A DNA stretch of 5,834 nt from CAZKUN01 sp964555935 (GTDB lineage Bacteria > Armatimonadota > Zipacnadia > Zipacnadales > VGFC01), in contig CAZKUN010000400.1 of the NCBI GenBank assembly GCA_964555935.1, positions 1-5,834 on the forward strand, given 5' to 3'. The notes under the pieces are model-generated. The model was given only the letters and a program-made list of their open reading frames with translations. It had not been told where the DNA came from and ran no database searches. Below are positions 1-5,076 of the stretch, in pieces (position 1 is the first letter of the stretch; every line of letters starts with the position of its first letter). Position numbers and translations under genes: made by a program.

Positions 1-254
1 AGGGTGTCCTGGAAGATCTCCTGGCGGATGATGCGCTCGTAGGCCTGAATGAACGGGTCCTCGCAAGAGAGTTTCGATTCCTCCGCCTCGTGCCAGGCGG
101 CGAGCCAGCGGACGTAGAGCAGCGGGCGCGTGCGCTCGAGCGAGTTGTGTTTGCGCCAGAGATCGCGGCGCTCGTCCTGGATAGGCTTGGCGGCGATATC
201 GTTGTACTGCTTGACGAGATCGCGGAGGATGGTGACGTCACCGTTGGTGGACAT
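1..254 (-). CDS. URO-D/corrinoid methyltransferase-like protein, N-terminal part (3' end cut by window edge)
   Basis: The minus strand is open from an ATG at 252-254 to the window edge, giving 84 codons with no stop. The product begins MSTNGDVTILRDLVKQYNDI and continues with AAKPIQDERRDLWRKHNSL, then RTRPLLYVRWLAAW and CEDPFIQAYERIIRQEIFQD. This pattern (short helix, PxQDERRxLWRKHNSL, then RTRPLxYVR) is what I recall at the N-terminus of uroporphyrinogen-decarboxylase-like proteins. Many of these are probably corrinoid- or methyl-transfer enzymes rather than haem-pathway decarboxylases. The catalytic barrel lies outside the window, so substrate and activity cannot be judged. The start is supported by an AAGGAGA sequence (complement of 265-271) about 10 bases upstream. 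The gene is divergent from the hydrolase that starts near 392. The family call comes from memory of N-terminal motifs; that the reading frame is coding is much surer. Confidence 0.68.
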   Translation of the reverse strand, partial: MSTNGDVTILRDLVKQYNDIAAKPIQDERRDLWRKHNSLERTRPLLYVRWLAAWHEAEESKLSCEDPFIQAYERIIRQEIFQDT

Positions 255-264
255 TGGCTAGGTG

Positions 265-271
265 TCTCCTT
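265..271 (-). promoter_or_regulatory. Shine-Dalgarno of the URO-D-like gene
   Basis: On the minus strand AAGGAGA lies about 10 bases before the ATG at 252-254. It is a good match to the anti-16S consensus at a workable spacing and supports that start. Confidence 0.6.
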
Positions 272-280
272 GAGCCGACC

Positions 281-304
281 GTCGCAGGCAGGAATGCCTG
301 CGAC
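281..304. repeat. Perfect inverted repeat, 10-base arms with 4-base loop
   Basis: The arms gtcgcaggca (281-290) and tgcctgcgac (295-304) are exact reverse complements around the loop ggaa. There is no T-run on either side, so it is not a classical intrinsic terminator. It lies upstream of both divergent genes, where a terminator would not be expected. It fits a short dispersed REP-like palindrome or an operator-like site. The sequence differs from the other palindromes in the window. Confidence 0.75.
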
Positions 305-391
305 ACGAGGTGGCGGATGGACGAGTGAGATGTTCGACTTGGGGAGCGGAGTCCCTCTCTGAGAAGGGTGGAATGGGGCGAGGGGCTAAGG

Positions 392-2035
392 ATGGTTGGG
401 GAGAGACAGACGATGACAGCATCGCTGGGAGCGCTGTGCATGGCAACGGCACTGGTGGGACAGGCGGCGCCGGAAGACGTCCTGATGCCGATGAGGGATG
501 GAGTGGCGCTGCGGACGAAGGTATGGAAACCGGGGGACGGCGCGTATCCGGTTGTGCTGACGCGCGGGTACTCCCAGGGGGGACTGGGCAACTACGCCGA
601 CCGGTTCGGCGAGGCGGGTTATGCGCTTGTCAGCCAACAGTGCCGGGGGAACGGCGGGAGCGACGGGACGCGGTTCTTCCCCGATGACAAGGACGGCTTC
701 GACTGCGTCCAGTGGATCGCGGCGCAAGATTGGTGCGATGGCAATGTTGCGATGTGGGGGGGATCGTATTGGGGCGCGACCCAGTGGCGAGCGGCTGTTG
801 CGCAGCCGCCGAATCTGAAGGCGATTGTGCCGGGCTTCATCAGCGCCGACATGTGGATGTCGGGCTACCGAAAGAACGGCGCGATGCACCTGAAGATGAC
901 GACACAGACGGAGCGAGGCATTCCGGGCGGGCGCGACTACACGCTCGATGAATGGAAGCGGATGCTGAGTTTCCTGCCCCTGATCGACATGGACAGGGAG
1001 CACCTGGGCCGGGAAGACGTGCTCTGGAACGACTACGTGAGCCACTCGAGTTACGACGAGTACTGGAGGGCGATTGGGGTGCGAGGCGGGGGCTTCGATC
1101 GGATCAGGATCCCCGTCTACCTCATGAGCGGGCTTCAGGATTACTATCCAACATCAGCGTTCGCCGATTGGGCGGAGTTGCGGGAGGTGGGGGCGACGGA
1201 GGAGATCCGGATACGCGTGGGGGACCACGGGCATTCGGGTGCGCCGGACATCACGGAGACGATCCGGTGGCTGGACTACGTGATGCTGGGTAAGGATGAC
1301 GGCATCAGCCGAGAACCGTCGGTGAAGATCCAGGTGCGAGGCGAAGGGTGGCGGATGGAGGACGCGTGGCCGCTGCCGGGGACGGCGTTCACGGAGCTGT
1401 ACTTCAGCGAGAGCGGGGAACTCCTGGAGGAGCCGCCGGGGGATGAGGCCCCGACGACATACACGTATGACCCACGTGACCCGTGTCCGACGCTGGGAGC
1501 GAACGGCTCGCACTTCGAGATTCCCGGGCTGATCGAGATCGGTCCCGTGGACCAGCGACCCAACGAGACGCGCGACGACGTGCTGGTCTACACGACGCCG
1601 GCGCTGGCGGAGGACGCGACGCTCATAGGCCCGGTGGAGGTGACGTTGCATGCGGCCAGCACGGCGCGGGATACGGACTTCTGCGTGAAGCTGATGCACG
1701 TGCAGCCGGACGGGGCGGCGCTGAACGTGAGCGAGGGGATCGTGCGGGCGCGGTTTCGGAAGTCGATCTGGGACGAGCCTGAGTTGATCGAGCCGGGGGA
1801 GATCTACGAGTATGCAATTGAGATGTCGCCGGTGGCGATCGTGGTGAGGAAGGGTCACCGGATCCGCGTGCATATATCAAGCAGCAACTGGCCGCTATGG
1901 GATCGAAACCAGAACACGGGCAATCCCCTCGGGATGGACGCGGAGGTGGTGGTGGCGGAGCAGACGGTGTATCACGATGCGGAGCGACCGTCGCGGATAG
2001 TGCTGCCGCTGGTAACGTCAGGCGACGGGGGATAG
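392..2035 (+). CDS. CocE/NonD family hydrolase (X-Pro dipeptidyl-peptidase S15-like), probably exported
   Basis: A 547-residue alpha/beta hydrolase of the S15/CocE type, which cleaves acyl bonds in esters, amides or peptides; the substrate is unknown. An early MPMRDGVALRTKVWKP strand is followed by the nucleophile elbow WGGSYWG (Ser about 125). The likely acid Asp is in SGLQDYYPTS (about 250) and the likely His in VGDHGHSG (about 279). The last 200 or so residues form the PepX_C jelly-roll, with LIGPVEVTLHAAST, DTDFCVKLMHVQPDG, a VSEGIVRARFR segment, KGHRIRVHISSSNWP and NTGNP. The full length is typical of the family. Residues 9-22 are hydrophobic and end in VGQA-AP, which looks like a Sec signal peptide, so the enzyme is probably periplasmic or extracellular. 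The start is uncertain. ATG 392 gives a charged n-region; ATG 413 has a better Shine-Dalgarno (GGAG, 9 bases away) but an uncharged n-region; GTG 368 has little support. The gene converges on the flavoenzyme at 2062 with a 26-base gap. Confidence 0.9.
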   Translation: MVGERQTMTASLGALCMATALVGQAAPEDVLMPMRDGVALRTKVWKPGDGAYPVVLTRGYSQGGLGNYADRFGEAGYALVSQQCRGNGGSDGTRFFPDDKDGFDCVQWIAAQDWCDGNVAMWGGSYWGATQWRAAVAQPPNLKAIVPGFISADMWMSGYRKNGAMHLKMTTQTERGIPGGRDYTLDEWKRMLSFLPLIDMDREHLGREDVLWNDYVSHSSYDEYWRAIGVRGGGFDRIRIPVYLMSGLQDYYPTSAFADWAELREVGATEEIRIRVGDHGHSGAPDITETIRWLDYVMLGKDDGISREPSVKIQVRGEGWRMEDAWPLPGTAFTELYFSESGELLEEPPGDEAPTTYTYDPRDPCPTLGANGSHFEIPGLIEIGPVDQRPNETRDDVLVYTTPALAEDATLIGPVEVTLHAASTARDTDFCVKLMHVQPDGAALNVSEGIVRARFRKSIWDEPELIEPGEIYEYAIEMSPVAIVVRKGHRIRVHISSSNWPLWDRNQNTGNPLGMDAEVVVAEQTVYHDAERPSRIVLPLVTSGDGG

Positions 2036-2041
2036 TACGGC

Positions 2042-2061
2042 GGGCGCGATCGATCGCGCCC
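2042..2061. repeat. Perfect 20-base palindrome between convergent genes (family A, copy 1)
   Basis: The arms gggcgcgatc (2042-2051) and gatcgcgccc (2052-2061) are exact reverse complements with no spacer. The palindrome nearly fills the 26-base gap between the stops of the CocE-like gene (TAG 2033-2035) and the flavoenzyme (TAG, complement of 2062-2064). The stretch 2042-2071 matches 5057-5086 at 27 of 30 positions. As RNA it would form a strong GC hairpin at the 3' ends of both transcripts, so it could end or protect both, although no T-tract follows. Confidence 0.85.
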
Positions 2062-3381
2062 CTACGCGAGGATTGCGGATTGGTCTAGCAGGGCGTCGCG
2101 GACGGCATCGTAGCCGACGGAGATGCATGACGAATTGGACTGGGCGGCGAGGGCGGCGGTGACGCCGGCGGCCTGGCCTGTTGCCATGCAGCGGGCCATG
2201 AGACGGATGGTGTCGATGACGCGGTGATCGCAAGAGATGCCGCGGCCGCCGACGGCTACGTTCTCGAGGCCGACAGGCAAGAGCGCTCGCCAGGGGATTC
2301 CACGCGGGCCGGATCCGTACTTTGACCAGGGAGAGCGGAACTTCGCAAGGCCGTGTCCGCCGTAGCCGCGAGAGCCCAAGGCGACGGGCTCAGCGACCGG
2401 TGGATTCTCGTCGATGGACTCCATCGTGATCGTCTCGTGACCGACAATGCTCCGCCCGCAGCGCACCCCCACGTTGACGGCCGAATCCACGAGGAAGCAC
2501 TCCGCGAAGCCAGGCATCTCCGAGCGGAACCACTCGACCGTCATCGGGACTTGCTCGCGAAGCTCGCGGTCCATGCGCGTGAGTTCGGCGGAGGTCAGTC
2601 CGTCGCCAATCGTGAGCGTGAAGTTGAGCAAGGCCTCGCCTGGATTGAGCAGCGCCATCCCCATGAACTGGTCCTGGGCCGCGAGGGGAACCGTGCCCGC
2701 GTCAACGCGGGCCTTGAAGGCCGCGCTGATGTCGCGGACATCGAAGCCCACCACGCCGCCGACGCGGATGAGGATGGTCTTCGTGACCGACTCGTCGGCG
2801 GGGGCCTCTCGGACCGCGCCGCCCGCGCGGTAGACGAGATTGGCATCGCCGGTGGCATCAACGAACGTGCGGGCGCGGATGAGCCCTGGCCCTTCGGCGC
2901 AGTCGACGGCGGCGGCGGCGATGCGACCATCCTCGGTGAGCGCGCCGATGAGGCGGGTGTAGAAGAGAGTTCTGGCGCCCGCGCGCTCGAGAAGCTGAAG
3001 CGCGGCCAGGCGGACGCCCTCGACAGACGTGATGACGTTGGCGAGGAGAGGGCGGTCGCCGATGGGTCCTGAATCAGGAACCGCCATGGGCGCAACGCGG
3101 AGACGGGCCTGCCCCATGGAATCGAGCACGCGGACCAACTCATCCGCGACGCCCCCGATGACCTGGCGGTCGCCGACGGAGAAGCCCATGAGGTAAGGGC
3201 AGCAGCACGCCGAGGCCACGCCGCCGGGGAAGCCCATCCGGTCGATGAGGAGGACATCCGCGCCGAGTTTGGCCGCCGCGCAGGCGGCGCCGATGCCCGC
3301 GATCCCGGCCCCGATGACGGCTACGTCGGGCGTGGCGATGGTTGGCCAGTTGGATGGTGGGGCGAAGATGGATGTTGGCAT
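2062..3381 (-). CDS. FAD-dependent oxidoreductase (FAD_oxidored family)
   Basis: A 439-residue flavoprotein whose substrate cannot be told from sequence. The N-terminal Rossmann FAD site reads DVAVIGAGIAGIGAA (GxGxxG about 24-29) and ends in LLIDR (Asp about 47), followed by FPGG. The middle contains FVDATGDANL (about 173-181), the second FAD motif. Near the C-terminus IPWRALLPVGLENVAVGGR and RLMARCMATGQAAG (about 362-406) are hallmarks of this family. An odd CCC triplet follows the GG (about 59-61). I chose the ATG at 3379-3381, which has GGAG 9 bases upstream and leaves a normal short lead before the Rossmann fold. An ATG at 3454-3456 has a stronger GGTGGAGG 8 bases upstream and would give 464 residues. 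The extra residues from it are Pro/Arg-rich and partly encoded by a palindrome (3406-3429), which looks non-coding. The gene is divergent from the kinase and is related to the flavoenzyme at 5077. Confidence 0.9.
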   Translation of the reverse strand: MPTSIFAPPSNWPTIATPDVAVIGAGIAGIGAACAAAKLGADVLLIDRMGFPGGVASACCCPYLMGFSVGDRQVIGGVADELVRVLDSMGQARLRVAPMAVPDSGPIGDRPLLANVITSVEGVRLAALQLLERAGARTLFYTRLIGALTEDGRIAAAAVDCAEGPGLIRARTFVDATGDANLVYRAGGAVREAPADESVTKTILIRVGGVVGFDVRDISAAFKARVDAGTVPLAAQDQFMGMALLNPGEALLNFTLTIGDGLTSAELTRMDRELREQVPMTVEWFRSEMPGFAECFLVDSAVNVGVRCGRSIVGHETITMESIDENPPVAEPVALGSRGYGGHGLAKFRSPWSKYGSGPRGIPWRALLPVGLENVAVGGRGISCDHRVIDTIRLMARCMATGQAAGVTAALAAQSNSSCISVGYDAVRDALLDQSAILA

Positions 3382-3405
3382 GGGGTGGGTCTCCGAGGAT
3401 GGCAT

Positions 3406-3429
3406 GCAACGGGGCGGGCGCCCCGTTGC
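3406..3429. repeat. Perfect inverted repeat, 11-base arms with 2-base spacer
   Basis: The arms gcaacggggcg (3406-3416) and cgccccgttgc (3419-3429) are exact reverse complements around gg. It lies either in the 5' leader of the flavoenzyme or, if the upstream ATG at 3456 is used, inside its first codons. The same kind of element sits at the other three gene junctions. It is probably a dispersed palindromic repeat; an operator role is possible. Confidence 0.75.
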
Positions 3430-3520
3430 CACGCGGATGGTGTCGGGTTGCGCCATGGGCGGGGCCTCCACCTGCGCGGGAGGTGGGGGCGGCGGTAAGG
3501 GGGGAACTTAGGCGGCAACA

Positions 3521-3524
3521 GGAG
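3521..3524 (+). promoter_or_regulatory. Shine-Dalgarno that fixes the TTG start of the kinase
   Basis: GGAG (within aggagag) lies 8 bases before TTG 3533-3535. This spacing, with the reading frame entering directly into the conserved phosphate-binding strand, makes TTG the start. The next in-frame ATG (residue 9) would remove half of that motif. Confidence 0.7.
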
Positions 3525-3532
3525 AGTGACCA

Positions 3533-4957
3533 TTGTCCAAGTATATCGGCATCGACATGGGGAGCACCACGATATCGGCGGTGCTCATCGACACGGAGAA
3601 ATGCGACCTCGTCGCCAAGCTATCGGCCGCGAACGAGTGCGAGACCACGCGCGCGCAGGACAAGGAGCGCGGGTACTCGGAATGGGATATCTTGGCGATG
3701 TCTCGTCAGGCCGTGGAGCTACTCAAAGAACTCGTCGCCAAGCACGGTGGGAAAGAGACTGACGGCATCGGAGTGACTGGCCAACAGCATGGCGTGGTGC
3801 TCGTCGACGAGAACGACGAGCCGCTGTCGCCGTTCATCGGGTGGCAAGATCGTCGGTGTCTCGAAGAGGCGGATGGCGCCACGACGATCGACCGGATGTT
3901 GGCGCTTGGCGGGGAGATGCTCGCCGACACGGGGTGCGTGCCGGCGACGGGGTATATGGCGTCGACGATGCTCTGGCTCAAGGAGCAGGACGCGTTGCCT
4001 CCGGATGTACACGCGTGCTTCGCCCCGGATTTTCTGGTGAGCTATTTGACGGACACGGAACCCGTCACCGACCCGACGCTGGCGGCGAGTTCAGGGGCAT
4101 ATCACGTCACCGATGGGCGGTGGCATGGGGAGCTGATCGAGGCGCTGGGGCTAGATGAGGAGTACTTCCCCGTCGTCGAGCCCGCGTGCACGAAGGCGGC
4201 GGGGCTGGGAGAGTCGATTCATGAGTACCTGGGACTGCCCAAGGGCGTGCCGGTGGCGGTGCCGTGCGGCGACAATCAGGCGAGCTTCGTCGGGAGCGTG
4301 GCCGAGCCGGATGAGACCGTCCTCGTGAACATCGGCACGGGCGGGCAGACATCGGCGTTCGTCTCGGAGCCGCTTCGCGTCGAGGGGGTGGACCTGAGAC
4401 CGCACGTGCAGGGCGGATACCTGTTGGTGGGCGCGGGGCTGTCGGGCGGGAGGGCGTTCCAACTGCTTCGCGATTTCGTGCAGGAAGTCGGCAGGCGGGT
4501 ATTCCGCTTCCGGCGGGATCCGGGCATCTACGCGGGTCTCCTGTCGCTGGCGAAGGACGTGGATAAGGGCTCGGATGGATTGCGCTGCGTGCCGACATTT
4601 GCGGGCACGCGGGACGAGCCCGATCAGCGCGCGACGTGGTCAGGCATGGGCGAGACGAACTTCACGCCGGGGCACATGGCGCGCGCGCTGTTTGAGGGGA
4701 TGGCTGAGCAGTATCACGGGCTGTATGAGGCGATGGTCGAGGCCGGCGTGGGCGAGAGAGGCAAGCTCATCGGATCCGGGAATGGGATTCGGAACAACGA
4801 CTTGATGGCTGACATCGTTTCCGAGGCGTTTGGCTTGGAGCTGAAGATGCCACGACACGCGGAGGAGGCAGCGGTCGGCGCGGCGCTGACGGCGGCGGTG
4901 ACGGTGGGCGAGTATGAGAGCATTGTGGAGGCGAGCCGGGCGTTCCGGGTGGAGTGA
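3533..4957 (+). CDS. FGGY-family carbohydrate kinase, sedoheptulokinase-like
   Basis: A 474-residue kinase of the FGGY fold that should transfer phosphate from ATP to a sugar in the cytoplasm. Motifs in order are the N-terminal phosphate-binding strand YIGIDMGSTT (4-13), VTGQQHGVVL (81-90), IGWQDRR (102-108), the catalytic-base motif CGDNQAS (Asp about 247), the second phosphate motif NIGTGGQ (266-272), PTFAGTRDEPDQR (354-366), the adenosine-site loop GSGNGIRNN (414-422) and a closing EEAAVGAAL (444-452). GQQHGV, WQDRR and the PTFxGTRxDPxxR-like block resemble sedoheptulokinase-type members more than xylulokinase or glycerol kinase. Sedoheptulose is therefore a reasonable but unproven substrate. 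Length is normal and no key motif is missing. Translation starts at TTG. The gene is divergent from one flavoenzyme and convergent with the other, so it is transcribed on its own within the window. Confidence 0.92.
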   Translation: MSKYIGIDMGSTTISAVLIDTEKCDLVAKLSAANECETTRAQDKERGYSEWDILAMSRQAVELLKELVAKHGGKETDGIGVTGQQHGVVLVDENDEPLSPFIGWQDRRCLEEADGATTIDRMLALGGEMLADTGCVPATGYMASTMLWLKEQDALPPDVHACFAPDFLVSYLTDTEPVTDPTLAASSGAYHVTDGRWHGELIEALGLDEEYFPVVEPACTKAAGLGESIHEYLGLPKGVPVAVPCGDNQASFVGSVAEPDETVLVNIGTGGQTSAFVSEPLRVEGVDLRPHVQGGYLLVGAGLSGGRAFQLLRDFVQEVGRRVFRFRRDPGIYAGLLSLAKDVDKGSDGLRCVPTFAGTRDEPDQRATWSGMGETNFTPGHMARALFEGMAEQYHGLYEAMVEAGVGERGKLIGSGNGIRNNDLMADIVSEAFGLELKMPRHAEEAAVGAALTAAVTVGEYESIVEASRAFRVE

Positions 4958-5056
4958 CGGAGGGCGGGCACGGCAACGAAAGCGGGAAGACACGAAGACT
5001 CGAAGACGGCCGAAGAACGGCGAGGCGGTGGTTACGGCGACGGCTGACGGCGGTCT
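4958..5056. other. Convergent spacer downstream of the kinase
   Basis: This is 99 bases of non-coding DNA between the kinase stop (TGA 4955-4957) and the family A palindrome. It contains a degenerate purine-rich repeat (4977-5016) and otherwise nothing recognisable. No gene or classical terminator with a T-run is seen. Confidence 0.5.
4977..5016. repeat. Degenerate short repeat of cgaaga units
   Basis: The hexamer cgaaga occurs at 4993, 5001 and 5011, preceded by the related cgaaag (4978-4983) and gggaaga (4984-4990). Spacing is 8 and then 10 bases, so it is a decayed tandem-like tract rather than a clean microsatellite. It resembles the acgaagac-type intergenic tracts I recall from several environmental genomes; that comparison is from memory. 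Confidence 0.45.
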
Positions 5057-5076
5057 GGGCGCGATGAATCGCGCCC
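5057..5076. repeat. Palindromic repeat next to the second flavoenzyme stop (family A, copy 2)
   Basis: The arms gggcgcgat (5057-5065) and atcgcgccc (5068-5076) are exact reverse complements around ga. Positions 5057-5086 match 2042-2071 at 27 of 30 positions; two of the three differences are the central bases. As in copy 1, the right arm abuts the complement of a TAG stop (5077-5079), so the element has the same position and orientation relative to both flavoenzyme genes. Confidence 0.85.

Larger units (their letters stand above)
255..391. promoter_or_regulatory. Divergent intergenic region between the URO-D-like and CocE-like genes
   Basis: About 137 bases separate two divergent starts, so promoters for both genes should lie here. 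I could not identify convincing -35/-10 pairs. The left part holds a perfect inverted repeat (281-304). The right part (about 334-391) is purine-rich, with a weak imperfect hairpin formed by ccctctct and gagaaggg at 352-367. If the hydrolase starts at ATG 413 rather than 392, the region is slightly longer. Confidence 0.45.
3382..3532. promoter_or_regulatory. Divergent intergenic region between flavoenzyme and kinase
   Basis: This is 151 bases if the flavoenzyme starts at 3381, or 76 bases (3457-3532) if it starts at 3456. Promoters for both divergent genes should lie here, but it is very GC-rich and I see no confident -35/-10 pair. It holds the perfect inverted repeat at 3406-3429 and a weaker one, ccacct (3468-3473) with aggtgg (3481-3486). 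The shared region would allow joint control of the two genes. Confidence 0.4.

Noticed and set aside
90..362. 90-codon plus-strand frame at the left edge
   Set aside because: Mostly antisense to the URO-D-like frame, which has recognisable motifs and a good ribosome binding site.
407..442. Lipoprotein signal (cysteine in LGALC) in the CocE-like protein
   Set aside because: The residue before Cys is Leu rather than Gly/Ala/Ser and the Cys sits in the middle of the hydrophobic run, so it does not fit a lipobox.
1154..1873. Long open frame on the minus strand opposite the CocE-like gene (also 386-1045)
   Set aside because: The translations are Arg/His/Pro-rich with no family motifs and lie antisense to a clearly coding frame; such shadows are usual at high GC.
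2042..2061. Palindrome as a classical intrinsic terminator
   Set aside because: A strong GC hairpin forms, but no T-run follows on either strand; a terminating role is possible but not shown, so it is listed as a repeat.
2353..3072. 239-codon plus-strand frame opposite the first flavoenzyme
   Set aside because: Antisense shadow of a gene with strong FAD motifs; its composition is Arg/Asp/Ala-rich and it has no recognisable domain.
3468..3486. Inverted repeat ccacct/aggtgg upstream of the kinase
   Set aside because: Only six-base arms in very GC-rich sequence; expected by chance.
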